Notes: a model not told the origin generated them from the letters alone. A DNA stretch of 64,000 nt from Candidatus Borrarchaeum weybense (GCA_019057385.1 JAHQJS010000004.1:276535-340534), one strand, 5' to 3'; positions 46,550 to 56,049 are shown, counted from the first letter of the stretch. Numbers and translations are program-made.

Positions 46550-48076
46550 ATGATTTATACAGCCAAATTCAGGATCTATCCCGACAAATTACAGGAACGT
46601 AAACTCCATGAGATTTTTACCATCTATAATCGAGTGAAACGCATCGGTTATAATCTGTTGTTTCACGGCGAGGATTACATGACAGCACGCTTCGGTGAAG
46701 TACAAATCATCCAGCAGTGTTTGATGAGTCTGTGTCATAACAACCCTTATGTCAACACCATCTTAATCGATAACAAGCAGAAACTGGAAGCACAAAAAAC
46801 GTGGCTGGAAAAACGACGGGACTACATGACCAAACAGCTAAAAACTATTACTAAAAAAATCAACACCATAAAGGAACAGGATACACACGACAGACGGTTA
46901 AAGGGCTTATACGCCTGCAAATCCTCGATCATGGCGAAATTACATAATTTACACCTCGCACCCGTAGTATTTGGCACTAAGAAATTATTCAAAGACCGAA
47001 TACGCGGCAACATAACTAGGGAAGAATTCAGGATACGACGGGATTCATCTTTCAGGTGTGTTGGAGTGAAAGCTAGAGGTGTAAAAAACTGGAATATCAA
47101 AATATTATCCGATAAAACAGTTAAGTTACGCACCTTTTCTAAACAAAAAGGTCACAAATGGTTGATTATCCCATTGTCCGTAAATTCTGTGCAGGAAAAA
47201 TGGTATCAAGAAATTCTTAATGTTGATAAATACACTGTGACCGTAAAAAGGAAGGTCTTTATGGGAGAAATACGTTACTTTGTCCATGTGTCTTACGATA
47301 TTTCAGAACCAAAACCCACTTACGGCTACGAAAACGGCGCGATTGGACTGGATTTCAATTATAATTTTGTAGTGTTAACCAATGTGGATATGCACGGCAA
47401 TTTACTCTCCTATCATAACATCTCGTTTGGCAACCTTCACACTTATAGAAAAGATAAACGAACTGATTATATCTCTTATAAGATGGATAAGGTCGTCAAT
47501 TATTGCATCAATAAGGGTAAAGGCATTGTGATCGAGGATTTACAATTCGATCAAGAATTTTCCTATAATACAAAACGCAATCGGAAATTAAACAATTTGA
47601 AGACCACCGCCCTGCAATTATTGGGGCGAAAGTGCAAAAAACGCGGTGTGTCCATCCGAAAAGTATTTCCAGGATATACCTCCCTCATTGGGAAATACAA
47701 ATATTCACGATTACATAATTTGTCAACCCATCATCTCGCAAGTTATGTAATAGCTCGAAGAGGACTGGGTTTCAAGGAAGCAATTCCAGCCGTCTACGAT
47801 TGGGTGCTCTCACAAGTTGAGGATTTTATAGAGCCTCATTTGAAAAAGGGCGGTCCTTACCGTAGCTGGGCGATGATCCATGACCTCTTTGAGTATAGCG
47901 GGATAACCTCCTTCAAGACTGCCGAAATACTGAAAAAAACGATATTGATGAAGCAAATGTTGAACTCGGTGACGAGCGCACAGCCCGATAACCTTAAGGC
48001 TGGTCTTTCCAAAAACGGAAAGATTGATGATTTTCATAAAGCGTGGGATTTCATAAACGATTCCGCTGTTTTATAA
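46550..48076 (+). CDS. TnpB-related protein (IS200/IS605 accessory type), intact copy
   Basis: A 508-residue protein. RuvC-like motif I is GLDFNYNFV with Asp268, motif II is IEDLQFDQ with Glu329, and the position of motif III reads STHHLASYVIARRGLG (His394, His395) instead of the DxNAA aspartate of TnpB. The segment FPGYTSLIGKYKYSR before it and IARRGLGFKEAIPA after it are typical of the 'TnpB-related' branch of IS605 proteins. The TnpB zinc ribbon is absent. Whether it still cuts DNA is open. The broken copy at 34001 is its near twin. Confidence 0.85.
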   Translation: MIYTAKFRIYPDKLQERKLHEIFTIYNRVKRIGYNLLFHGEDYMTARFGEVQIIQQCLMSLCHNNPYVNTILIDNKQKLEAQKTWLEKRRDYMTKQLKTITKKINTIKEQDTHDRRLKGLYACKSSIMAKLHNLHLAPVVFGTKKLFKDRIRGNITREEFRIRRDSSFRCVGVKARGVKNWNIKILSDKTVKLRTFSKQKGHKWLIIPLSVNSVQEKWYQEILNVDKYTVTVKRKVFMGEIRYFVHVSYDISEPKPTYGYENGAIGLDFNYNFVVLTNVDMHGNLLSYHNISFGNLHTYRKDKRTDYISYKMDKVVNYCINKGKGIVIEDLQFDQEFSYNTKRNRKLNNLKTTALQLLGRKCKKRGVSIRKVFPGYTSLIGKYKYSRLHNLSTHHLASYVIARRGLGFKEAIPAVYDWVLSQVEDFIEPHLKKGGPYRSWAMIHDLFEYSGITSFKTAEILKKTILMKQMLNSVTSAQPDNLKAGLSKNGKIDDFHKAWDFINDSAVL

Positions 48077-48216
48077 ATAGTTGTAAGGTTTGCGTATAAC
48101 ATTAATGTTTTTAAAAGTGATACATTTTTAAAAAATAGAATACAAGCAAACATCTGCTTTCTTGCTCATCAAAAAATCAAAATGATTTCAAAATCAATTT
48201 GGGGAGATTCAAACTA

Positions 48217-49059
48217 ATGCCTGAAGGACCTGAAGTCGAATGCACTAGACAATATCTACAGTCATTAATTGGGAAGACAGTGAAGAAAATTCAATTAACA
48301 GAACTTTCACAAAAATATCCCAAATACCAAAATAGGCAATCAGACTTTGATTGGTTCAAGGGACAACGAGTAACTGATATTGAGAGGATAGGTAAATTTT
48401 TAGTTTGGCATTTTAATGGAAAGATTATTTTAAATCACCTAGGCATGTCAGGTAAGTGGATTCTCTTAAAAAAAGGTAATCAGAAGTTGCCTTCACATTC
48501 TAAGGCTCTGATGTACTTTGAAAAATACCCTCAATATGCTGTTTTTGATGATATTAGAAATTTTGGACAGTTTAAAGTCTTTGAAAGTTATGAAAAAGTG
48601 ATGCAGCACGACCCAATAAGAAAAATGGGTATAGATGGATTAGCAAAACCATTCCCGATGAAAGAATTTCTCGCCAAAATCAACAAGCCAAACTACGCAA
48701 ATAGGGAAATTGGCGCGGTATTAGTGGATCAGAAATTAGTAGCGGGGGTAGGCAACATCTATAAGTCAGAATCATTAGCTTTGGCAAAAATAAATCCAAC
48801 TCGACTTGTAAAAACCCTCACCAAAAAAGAAAGAAAAGAACTTGGTTTAGCAATATCAAAAACGCTCTGGAAGGCAGTTGATTGCAATGGAAGTACCTTT
48901 AGCACGTTTCAAATTCCAACAGGTCAAGAAGGATCTGCGCAAAACTGGCATAAAGTCTATGGTAAACATGGTGAAATATGCCAAAACTGTAAAACAGAAA
49001 TAATCCGTATTGTCCAAAATGGAAGAAGTACCTTTTTTTGCGCTGAATGCCAAAAATGA
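48217..49059 (+). CDS. mutM: Formamidopyrimidine-DNA glycosylase (Fpg/MutM)
   Basis: ATG at 48217 is chosen because the product then begins MPEGPEVE, where the processed N-terminal Pro is the catalytic nucleophile and the next Glu is essential; GGGGAG stands ten bases before it. The 280-residue protein also has the GKFLVWHF..GK Lys loop, the helix-two-turn-helix GAVLVDQKLVAGVGNIYKSE, and a C-terminal zinc finger C-x2-C-x16-C-x2-C. It removes oxidised purines such as 8-oxoG. Bacterial in type; archaea usually use Ogg/AGOG enzymes, so transfer is suspected. Confidence 0.9.
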   Translation: MPEGPEVECTRQYLQSLIGKTVKKIQLTELSQKYPKYQNRQSDFDWFKGQRVTDIERIGKFLVWHFNGKIILNHLGMSGKWILLKKGNQKLPSHSKALMYFEKYPQYAVFDDIRNFGQFKVFESYEKVMQHDPIRKMGIDGLAKPFPMKEFLAKINKPNYANREIGAVLVDQKLVAGVGNIYKSESLALAKINPTRLVKTLTKKERKELGLAISKTLWKAVDCNGSTFSTFQIPTGQEGSAQNWHKVYGKHGEICQNCKTEIIRIVQNGRSTFFCAECQK

Positions 49060-49089
49060 GTAAGATTATAGAAAAAAGAAGAAATTAGG

Positions 49090-49326
49090 TTATTTTTTCT
49101 TGACTAGGGCAACAATCTCATATCCTTCTTTGTGGACTTCTAGCAATTCATTTCCAGTGTTTTTTGCCCATCTTTTAATGTCTTCCAGAAAAGCTGGGTC
49201 ATCTGCAATAATCTTCAAAACCTGACCTGATGATAATTTATTAATTTCTTCGCGGGTACGAAATATAGGTTCTGGACAGTAGAGCCCACTGCAGTCCACT
49301 ACATTATCCGCCTTTTCTTCTGACAT
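49090..49326 (-). CDS. TusA/SirA-like sulfur carrier protein
   Basis: A 78-residue protein with the family signature DCSGLYCPEPIFRTREEI near residues 12-29, where the Cys of CPxP carries persulfide sulfur. A second typical block is IIADDPAFLEDIKRW. It may relay sulfur for tRNA thiolation or cofactor synthesis. It stands alone. Confidence 0.9.
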   Translation of the reverse strand: MSEEKADNVVDCSGLYCPEPIFRTREEINKLSSGQVLKIIADDPAFLEDIKRWAKNTGNELLEVHKEGYEIVALVKKK

Positions 49327-49447
49327 AGAAATCTCCTCTACTTATTCTTCTTCTCTTCAAAAGGTAAATAAAGATAATCTCTTCGTATATTTAAGGATTT
49401 ATTTTGGAGCAATCGGTACTTTAGGGAACCATTTAATGTTTTGTGGT

Positions 49448-49612
49448 ATGAAAGAATCTATACAAGAAATGCACGAAGAAAAGGCTTTAAAAAGTAGAGC
49501 TACGTCTTTAACCTCCAAGGTAAAAATCGAAATTTATTTAAAGACTGGGGATAGAGTAGAGACGAGGCTTACTCTTTTTCCTCATAAAGTTAATTTAGAT
49601 TCATATTTTTAA
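49448..49612 (+). CDS. Small unrecognised 54-residue frame before psmB
   Basis: A frame of 54 residues starts at ATG 49448 and ends at TAA 49612, 28 bases before the proteasome gene. The residues after the Lys-rich start (SKVKIEIYLKTGDRVETRL) look like two amphipathic beta-strands. It has no clear ribosome-binding site. Its short size and lack of a known family leave it uncertain. Confidence 0.35.
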   Translation: MKESIQEMHEEKALKSRATSLTSKVKIEIYLKTGDRVETRLTLFPHKVNLDSYF

Positions 49613-49639
49613 TTTAATTCATTATGCTAAGGTGTTTGG

Positions 49640-50251
49640 ATGACCACGACTCTTGGTTTAGTCCTACGCGATGGAGTGATTTTAGCAACTGATATGCGGG
49701 CCACAGCAGGCTATTTCATTTCACATAAACATGCACAAAAACTCTTCAAGATTGATGATCATCTTGGTGCTACCATAGCTGGAAGAGTTGCAGACGCACA
49801 GCAAGTCATGGATTGGGCTCAAGTTGAAGCATCACTCTATAAACTGCAGCGCGGAGTTCCAATGCCAGTTAGGTCAGCAGCACGTTTGATTGCTAATATT
49901 CTTTTTCAATCAAGATACATGCCTTATTATCTCCAAAGCTTGATTGCTGGAGTTGATTCTACAGGTCCTCACTTATTCATACTGGATCTTCTTGGAAATC
50001 TTGTAGAGGAGAAAAGTATTTCGACGGGTAGCGGATCCCCGTTCGTTTTTGGACTATTAGAGGATCAATATGATGAAGGAATGACTGTTGAAGAGGGAAA
50101 GGATTTGGCAGTCAGAGCTGTACATTCCGCGATGGAACGCGATGCTGCATCTGGTGATGGCATTGCAGTTGCAGTCATTTCTGCGGAAAAAGGCTTTACA
50201 CCAGTATCTGAAGATGAAATTAAGCAGATTTTGAATGGATCGAAGCGATAA
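49640..50251 (+). CDS. psmB: 20S proteasome beta subunit
   Basis: A 203-residue N-terminal-nucleophile hydrolase. It begins MTTTLGLVLRDGVILATDMR: after removal of Met the Thr becomes the nucleophile, so the propeptide is one residue. KIDDHLGATIAGRVADAQ and the STGSGSPFVFGLLE and ERDAASGDGIAVAVI blocks are typical, the last with the conserved SGDG. It assembles with the alpha subunit into the 20S core. No alpha subunit gene is in this window. Confidence 0.92.
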   Translation: MTTTLGLVLRDGVILATDMRATAGYFISHKHAQKLFKIDDHLGATIAGRVADAQQVMDWAQVEASLYKLQRGVPMPVRSAARLIANILFQSRYMPYYLQSLIAGVDSTGPHLFILDLLGNLVEEKSISTGSGSPFVFGLLEDQYDEGMTVEEGKDLAVRAVHSAMERDAASGDGIAVAVISAEKGFTPVSEDEIKQILNGSKR

Positions 50252-50375
50252 ACCCCGTATATGTATATGGATGTTTTCTTTCTACATTTCGCTCTTTTCA
50301 TTGTTCAAGAGTACCTAGTCTTCCTTAAGTTATAGTAAACAGTAGATAACATAGTTTATCATTATTGGTGATTTA

Positions 50376-53300
50376 ATGTTTTTAAACGACGAATTTAACA
50401 AGATAAAACACACAATTCTAGAAAGTATTCCTAAAGACGCAAGTGTTTCTGATATTGAATTTGAGGGTCCTGAGATTGCTATTTATTCAAGAAATCCAAA
50501 AGTTTTGTTAAATAATGGCGATATCATAAAGGTACTTGCTAAACGTTTACGGAAACGGTTGGTTATTCGATCTGACCCTGCATTACGAATGCCTCCGCAA
50601 CAGGCTGAAGCAGAAATCAAAATGATAGTTCCAGAAGAAGCAGAAATAAGTTCCATTAACTTTGATGACAATGTCGGAGAAGTTATTATTGAAGCAAAAA
50701 AGCCTGGATTAGTTATTGGCCGTAATGGAACTACACTCAAGGAAATCACACGTAAAATATTTTGGCGTCCTTCTGTTATACGAACTCCTCCTATTCAGTC
50801 CCGAATTGTTTTACAACTAAGACACGCTCTACAAAAAGACAGCGAGAAACGAAGAGGGATTTTAAAAACAATTGGTCAACGAATCCATAGATCAGTCATA
50901 ATGCGCAACGGTTGGTTGCGTTTTACAGCATTGGGAGGCTTTAGAGAAGTTGGTAGAACATGTCTCTTTGTACAAACTGCAGAAAGTAATGTTTTAATTG
51001 ATTGTGGTATAAATGTTGGTACTTCTAGCCAAGGTAATTCTTTTCCTCGATTAGACATGCCAGAATTTGATCTTGATGAATTAGATGCCGTTATCATTAC
51101 TCATGCTCACTTAGATCATTGTCTCCCGCCCGATACTCCTATTCGAATGGCGGATGGCCGTTGGAAACCAATTGTTGATGTTGAACCTGGAGAGCAGGTA
51201 ACCAGCTTCAATTGGGAAACTGGTGAATTTGAGCCAGCAAAGTGCACTGGAAAAACTGTAACAAACGGCCATCAAGAAATATTAGAAATTATTACACCTT
51301 ATCACCAACTCGTTGCTTCTCCTAATCATCGTTTTTTCACAATTCAAGAACTTGAAGTTCGTGAGGTTGAAGCTCAAGATTTGCAGGAAGGGATGCTTCT
51401 ACCTATTCAGCGTCCTATAATGGTTGAAAAAACCTCACCTGTTAAATTGGTAACTGATATTCAATATGAAGGATTAATCCCTCTCACTACTGATATAGGG
51501 GAATTCTTACGAGAACTTCGCTTAAAGCGACATCTCAAGCAAGCACAAGTAGCTAAAAGTGTTGGTGTTCATGTAAACACAATTTCGAAAATTGAGACTA
51601 ATCCTACTTCTACAACTCTGCCTGTTATTCGCGCCATAACTGAGTTTTATAACATCGAATGGAAAACTTTTGCTGAAAAATTTGAATTTCCTAGACTTCC
51701 TGAGACTCTCACTCCTGAACTTGCTCGATTAGTCGGGTACATTCAAGGTGATGGTCACAAATCTAATGAATATTCCTTCCGCATTACTGAAATGGATCAA
51801 ATGCTAATATTAAGTTATTCCAGATTAATAACTCAACTATTTCGTGTTAAACCTTCTGTTAGAGAGAGAAAAGATACACAGACACCGACATATACAATTT
51901 CAGTAAACAACGCGCAAATCCTTAGGTTCTTAGAAAGTAATTTCTCCACTATTTTCTCAAAGAGTAAAGACCTTGAAGTCCCTGAAATAATCCAAGATGC
52001 TCCACTATCGATAAAACAAGAATATCTCAAAGGATTGTTTGACGCCGAAGGAACAGTTGTAATTGGAATCAAATTCTGTAGTTACAGCCATAAACTTTTA
52101 CGTCAAGTCCAGTTTCTCCTTTACCAGCTTGATATACCTTCCTCAGTACACCTTAAAGGCAATGTAATACGTCTAGCTAGTCCCTATGCCCTTAAACGAT
52201 TTTCCGAATTGGTAGGTTTCACCGCTCCAACGAAAAACAAGAAGTTAGAAAAGAGGCTTTCATCATTCTCTGACGAAAGATTTGTTTATCCATCGTCACT
52301 TATACCTATTTCTTCAAAGGATCTTGAAACCATTCTACGAGAAATTGGAATACTTGGTAGGATACATAACAGTCCTCGCATAACAGAACTTCCTATGGCA
52401 ATTCTCGATTGGTATCGTCGCAAAAAAGGATATGTTACACGACCAACTGTTGAACAACTTTTAGAAGTTCTATTGGAACGTTATAATTCTATTGAACTCC
52501 TCAAAGGAACGCTAAAACATAATCTACTTACTGCCCGTCAACAACTCACGATCCCTCGATCAATAGTCGCTGAGGCAACTGGCCTATCTACAATGCAGAT
52601 TCAATACCGCGAGGAAGGCAATTTATATGATTTTGCAACCGAAGAAATCGAAGAATTCCTAAAAACACAAATAGACAGAATCCAAGACAGCATTCGTGAT
52701 ATTGTCCAAAAGATTCATCATATTCTCACACTCAATGTCGAATGGCATCGCATAAAACGTATCAATAGTTCTCCCAACACCAAACCTCTAATTGACATCG
52801 AAGTGCAACCCAACCGCAGTTTCGTCGCAAAAGGAATAGTTATCCATAACTGCGGCTTTGTTCCTTTTCTATATAAATATGGTTATCGAGGTCCCGTTTA
52901 TTGTACCAAGGCTACTCGTAATTTAATGACCTTGTTGCAACTCGATTACCTAGATGTTGCTGAACGCGAGGGAAAACTCTCTCCATACAAGCAAAAAGAT
53001 GTGAAAAGCGTTGTTCTCAATACTATCCCTCTTGATTACGGGGAAGTGACAGATATCAGCCCTGACGTAAGATTGACTCTCCATAATGCAGGACATATAC
53101 TTGGAAGTTCTATATCACATCTCCACATAGGAGACGGCCTATACAATGTCGCTTATACGGGCGATTTTAAATTTTCTAAATCAAGATTACTAGAGGCTGC
53201 CACATCACATTTTCCTAGGCTTGAAACCCTTATTTTAGAAAGTACTTATGGAAATGTAGATGATAACTTGCCTTCTCGACGTGAATCTGAAAGACGATTG

Positions 53301-54023
53301 ATTCATGCGATTAATAGAACCATTCAACAAAGAGGAAAGGTTCTAATACCTGTTCTAGCAGTAGGTAGGGCTCAAGAAATAATTGTTTTATTAGAAGAGG
53401 CGATAAGGCACAAAATCATGGAAGAAGTTCCGATCTTCATTGAAGGTATGATTTCTGAAGCCACAGCCATCCATACAACACATCCAGAATATCTTGCCCA
53501 TGATCTACGTGATAAAATATTCCATTATGGTCTAAATCCATTTCTAGCAGATTGTTTCACCCAAGTAGACTCTTCAAAAGCGCGTCCTGATATAGTAGAG
53601 GGTGAACCATGTGTTATACTGGCAACATCTGGAATGCTTTCAGGCGGTCCTTCGGTCGACTATTTCAGATATCTGGCACCTGACCCAAAAAACACGGTCA
53701 TTTTTGTATCATACCAAATCGAAGGAACTTTAGGAAGAAGGATACAGAAGGGTCAAAAAGAAATTCCTATGACTGGTGGAAAGAATTCTAAACCACAGAT
53801 AGTTAAAGTTGCCCTCAATATTGAAACTGTAGAGGGCTTTTCAGGTCATTCTGACAGAAGACAATTAATAAACTATACAAAACAAGTTACACCACGACCT
53901 GAGAAAGTTATAACATGCCACGGCGAAAAATCAAAGTGTATAGGTCTAGCAAAGTCACTTAAAAAGATATTAAGGACTGAAACTCACGCCCCAACTAATC
54001 TTGAAACACTTCGCCTTGTTTGA
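50376..54023 (+). CDS. aCPSF1-type KH-MBL-beta-CASP ribonuclease with an intein
   Basis: The 1215-residue precursor contains a 577-residue intein at residues 249-825; without it the product is 638 residues, the usual size of archaeal CPSF1. Residues 1-150 hold two KH domains (VIGRNGTTLKEITRKI). The metallo-beta-lactamase part has DCGINVG and THAHLDH, then the intein, then CGFVPFLYKYGYRGPVYCT. The beta-CASP part has LILESTYGN, PVLAVGRAQEI, ATSGMLSGG and GFSGHSDRRQL. It cuts RNA and ends transcripts in archaea. Splicing must restore the HAHLDH-CGF junction. Confidence 0.92.
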   Translation: MFLNDEFNKIKHTILESIPKDASVSDIEFEGPEIAIYSRNPKVLLNNGDIIKVLAKRLRKRLVIRSDPALRMPPQQAEAEIKMIVPEEAEISSINFDDNVGEVIIEAKKPGLVIGRNGTTLKEITRKIFWRPSVIRTPPIQSRIVLQLRHALQKDSEKRRGILKTIGQRIHRSVIMRNGWLRFTALGGFREVGRTCLFVQTAESNVLIDCGINVGTSSQGNSFPRLDMPEFDLDELDAVIITHAHLDHCLPPDTPIRMADGRWKPIVDVEPGEQVTSFNWETGEFEPAKCTGKTVTNGHQEILEIITPYHQLVASPNHRFFTIQELEVREVEAQDLQEGMLLPIQRPIMVEKTSPVKLVTDIQYEGLIPLTTDIGEFLRELRLKRHLKQAQVAKSVGVHVNTISKIETNPTSTTLPVIRAITEFYNIEWKTFAEKFEFPRLPETLTPELARLVGYIQGDGHKSNEYSFRITEMDQMLILSYSRLITQLFRVKPSVRERKDTQTPTYTISVNNAQILRFLESNFSTIFSKSKDLEVPEIIQDAPLSIKQEYLKGLFDAEGTVVIGIKFCSYSHKLLRQVQFLLYQLDIPSSVHLKGNVIRLASPYALKRFSELVGFTAPTKNKKLEKRLSSFSDERFVYPSSLIPISSKDLETILREIGILGRIHNSPRITELPMAILDWYRRKKGYVTRPTVEQLLEVLLERYNSIELLKGTLKHNLLTARQQLTIPRSIVAEATGLSTMQIQYREEGNLYDFATEEIEEFLKTQIDRIQDSIRDIVQKIHHILTLNVEWHRIKRINSSPNTKPLIDIEVQPNRSFVAKGIVIHNCGFVPFLYKYGYRGPVYCTKATRNLMTLLQLDYLDVAEREGKLSPYKQKDVKSVVLNTIPLDYGEVTDISPDVRLTLHNAGHILGSSISHLHIGDGLYNVAYTGDFKFSKSRLLEAATSHFPRLETLILESTYGNVDDNLPSRRESERRLIHAINRTIQQRGKVLIPVLAVGRAQEIIVLLEEAIRHKIMEEVPIFIEGMISEATAIHTTHPEYLAHDLRDKIFHYGLNPFLADCFTQVDSSKARPDIVEGEPCVILATSGMLSGGPSVDYFRYLAPDPKNTVIFVSYQIEGTLGRRIQKGQKEIPMTGGKNSKPQIVKVALNIETVEGFSGHSDRRQLINYTKQVTPRPEKVITCHGEKSKCIGLAKSLKKILRTETHAPTNLETLRLV
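51120..52850 (+). other. Intein with helix-turn-helix and LAGLIDADG domains in aCPSF1
   Basis: The intein begins with Cys (CLPPDTPIRMADGRW) and ends VIHN, followed by Cys as +1 residue. It interrupts the metal-binding HAHLDH motif. Splicing block B reads PNHRFF. A helix-turn-helix of the XRE type lies near 51500-51660 (IGEFLRELRLKRHLKQAQVA, then GVHVNTISKIE). Two LAGLIDADG motifs are LARLVGYIQGDGHK (near 51720) and YLKGLFDAEGTV (near 52025), so it should be a homing endonuclease. The HTH may add DNA specificity. Confidence 0.88.
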
Positions 54024-54130
54024 GCATATCTTTCGTACTTAAATTAACTCAGAGATCTAATCTGTTTTGAATTAGTTACTGATGTTCTAGTTTAAAATGT
54101 GAGGGTAATAAAAAAATTAAAAGAGCTCAA

Positions 54131-54526
54131 TCACTCTCTCCAGATACGGATAAACGATGGAGTTACTATTAAGGTTTCACCACCGACAATGTGACCTATA
54201 TCTCCGCCAACGAAGCGTAAAATGCCACGTATTTGCTCAATTGCTCTCATACATTCACGTGGTCTTTCATAAAGCCCCGTTAGGTGAACTATCAAAATAT
54301 GTCCTCGTTTAAGCTCCTTTTCTATCCCTGAGATATCTTCCAAACAAGTAGGATGTATTGATTTAACATAAATTTCAGTGTTTCCCATTAATTCTGTTAT
54401 ATTTTCTCCTTCCTGATCAAACATCTCAAATTTGTCTAAGTATTCACCGATGTCTTCGTCGAATGAAATTTCCTCGACTTCTTTTCCCCTAAAAAAATTT
54501 CTGAATATTGACGTAATAAATCTCAC
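54131..54526 (-). CDS. sepF: SepF-like cell-division protein (DUF552)
   Basis: A 131-residue protein with an amphipathic N-terminal helix (MRFITSIFRNFFRG) that can bind membrane, an acidic linker, and the SepF core EIYVKSI..LEDISGIEKELKRGHILIVHL, ending GGDI..I.GGETLIVTPSFIRI. Archaeal SepF anchors FtsZ at the division site. FtsZ itself is not in the window. Confidence 0.88.
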   Translation of the reverse strand: MRFITSIFRNFFRGKEVEEISFDEDIGEYLDKFEMFDQEGENITELMGNTEIYVKSIHPTCLEDISGIEKELKRGHILIVHLTGLYERPRECMRAIEQIRGILRFVGGDIGHIVGGETLIVTPSFIRIWRE

Positions 54527-54697
54527 CCCTTATTGTATTTCCATACGAAATTAGACTATTTTTTTATCGAATCTCATTATTCTATAACAGAATTGTGACG
54601 GATTCTTTTATGAAAGATAATATTATACCCGTATCTCTCTAGATATTATTGTTCCCGCAAAAAAAAGTATTATGTCGGAAACAAATCGTTAAGTTAT

Positions 54698-55201
54698 TCA
54701 AATCCCAGCTAACTCAAAATATTTATCTTTTATGTAATGTAGATTTTTAATCGCTTTTCCATGAGTTGTATTTTTAATTTCATCACTGCTCATAAGCGCT
54801 ATTCCTATTCCAATGGGCTTATTTTTAAATTCCTCATTAACAGTTATTACATCGCCTTCGGCAAATTGATCACTTCTCGTTATTCCTGGAGCCATCATAT
54901 CTGCCCCATTCAAAAACGCTTTGACGGCTCCTTGATCGACATAAACTGCTGGAAGCTCAATTTTCCTCTCATAAATCGAGAAAAGAGAAGGAATAAATTC
55001 GTCGCTAATTTTAAGCAGCTGTAAATTTTCGTCTACAAAGTATGCAGTTTCATTATTAGATATTTGTATTCTTTCAACTCGACTTTTTTTTGGGAAAAGT
55101 GTTGCCCCAAGATCTCCAAATCTCATTAACACCTCGTTTCTCAGTCGTTTAATGTCAGAGGATTTCATGAAATGACGTTTCAATTTCAAAGTATCGACCA
55201 T
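54698..55201 (-). CDS. MCT-1-like PUA-domain protein
   Basis: A 167-residue protein with an N-terminal alpha-beta region (KRHFMKSSDIKRLRNEVLMR) and a C-terminal PUA domain (PAVYVDQGAVKAFLNGADMM, APGITRSDQFAEGDVITVNE, PIGIGIALMSSDEI). This matches the archaeal MCT-1 / arCOG RNA-binding family, which relates to eukaryotic MCT-1/DENR and eIF2D in ribosome recycling. It diverges from the LSm gene, which fits its place among translation genes. Confidence 0.85.
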   Translation of the reverse strand: MVDTLKLKRHFMKSSDIKRLRNEVLMRFGDLGATLFPKKSRVERIQISNNETAYFVDENLQLLKISDEFIPSLFSIYERKIELPAVYVDQGAVKAFLNGADMMAPGITRSDQFAEGDVITVNEEFKNKPIGIGIALMSSDEIKNTTHGKAIKNLHYIKDKYFELAGI

Positions 55202-55388
55202 TCTTTTGTGTTTTTTATTCCATAGGGCTTATTGGATCAAATTCCTATTACTTCTGAAGTTTAAAAATAGATTTAAAGATATCTTGTTTTTGAAATACTG
55301 GAATGAACAACCCAAGCAAAAAACAAAACTTTTTAAATATTCTATTACAACTTTTCCCTCCGTTAAATTACTGAAGAGGTTGGATATA

Positions 55389-55619
55389 ATGTCAGCTGCA
55401 GATAAGCCAATAGAACTCTTACAACGATCTTTAAATGCAATCGTCCTGATAAAACTCAAAGGAGGACGTGAAATTCGTGGAAAACTCCGTTCCTATGATC
55501 AACATATGAACCTTGTGCTAGAAGAGGCCGAGGAATTTAGGGCCGATGAGATAAAGGCTCTTGGAAAAATCATCGTTAGAGGCGATAATGTTATACTTAT
55601 CTCACCACCTCCACGTTAA
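55389..55619 (+). CDS. Sm-like archaeal protein (LSm)
   Basis: ATG at 55389 is used; the frame is open for 61 more codons upstream but the upstream part is unlike any Sm domain. The 76-residue product has the Sm1 motif VLIKLKGGREIRGKLRSYDQHMNLVL, read in two parts, and Sm2 motif GKIIVRGDNVILI. It forms a seven-member ring that binds U-rich RNA. It precedes L37e in a common archaeal arrangement. Confidence 0.92.
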   Translation: MSAADKPIELLQRSLNAIVLIKLKGGREIRGKLRSYDQHMNLVLEEAEEFRADEIKALGKIIVRGDNVILISPPPR

Positions 55620-55666
55620 TTACTATGCTATAAGGCTAAACTAACTTAACTACCAAGGTGAATACA

Positions 55667-55852
55667 ATGGGTAAAGGAACTCCCTCACTTGGAAAGAAAA
55701 ATAGAAAGGTTCACATAATGTGTAGAAGATGTGGTCGTCGTAGTTATCACGTTCGCAAAAAACAGTGCGCCGCATGTGGTTTCGGTCGATCGAAAAGAAT
55801 TAGACGTTATTCATGGACAAATAAGAAGGTAAACAAAGTAAGAGTAGTTTAG
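55667..55852 (+). CDS. rpl37e: Ribosomal protein L37e
   Basis: ATG at 55667 is preceded by AAGGTG. The 61-residue basic protein begins [20 protein letters not shown] and has four zinc ligands in [10 protein letters not shown] and [13 protein letters not shown]. It belongs to the large ribosomal subunit of archaea and eukaryotes. It is the second gene of the LSm-L37e pair, and tRNA genes follow at once. Confidence 0.95.
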   Translation: MGKGTPSLGKKNRKVHIMCRRCGRRSYHVRKKQCAACGFGRSKRIRRYSWTNKKVNKVRVV

Positions 55853-55876
55853 CCTTTATTGTTATGTCAATTTTGT

Positions 55877-56014
55877 GGGCCGGTAGCTCAGCCTGGAAGA
55901 TCGCCGCGTTGGCATCGCGGAGGAGCAGAATAGATGTTCTATTCTTCGCCGACCCGAGGGTTCAAAATGAATTGGGATGACTTCCAATTCATGAAAATCC
56001 CTCCCGGTCCACCA
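55877..56014 (+). tRNA. tRNA-Ala(GGC) with variable-loop and T-loop introns
   Basis: Acceptor arms GGGCCGG and CCGGTCC pair, the anticodon loop TTGGCAT sits between CCGCG and CGCGG (anticodon at 55911-55913), and CCA is encoded. Between the anticodon stem and the T-stem GAGGG the sequence has 35 nt instead of about 5, folding as AGAATAG...CTATTCT. The T-loop has 38 nt instead of 7 and holds the hairpin TGAATTGG/CCAATTCA. Removing about 30 and 31 nt gives a 77-nt tRNA with CCA. Both insertions have the shape of archaeal bulge-helix-bulge introns. Confidence 0.9.
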
Positions 56015-56049
56015 TTAATAAAAACACCCCTTGTGTAATTAATGTATAC

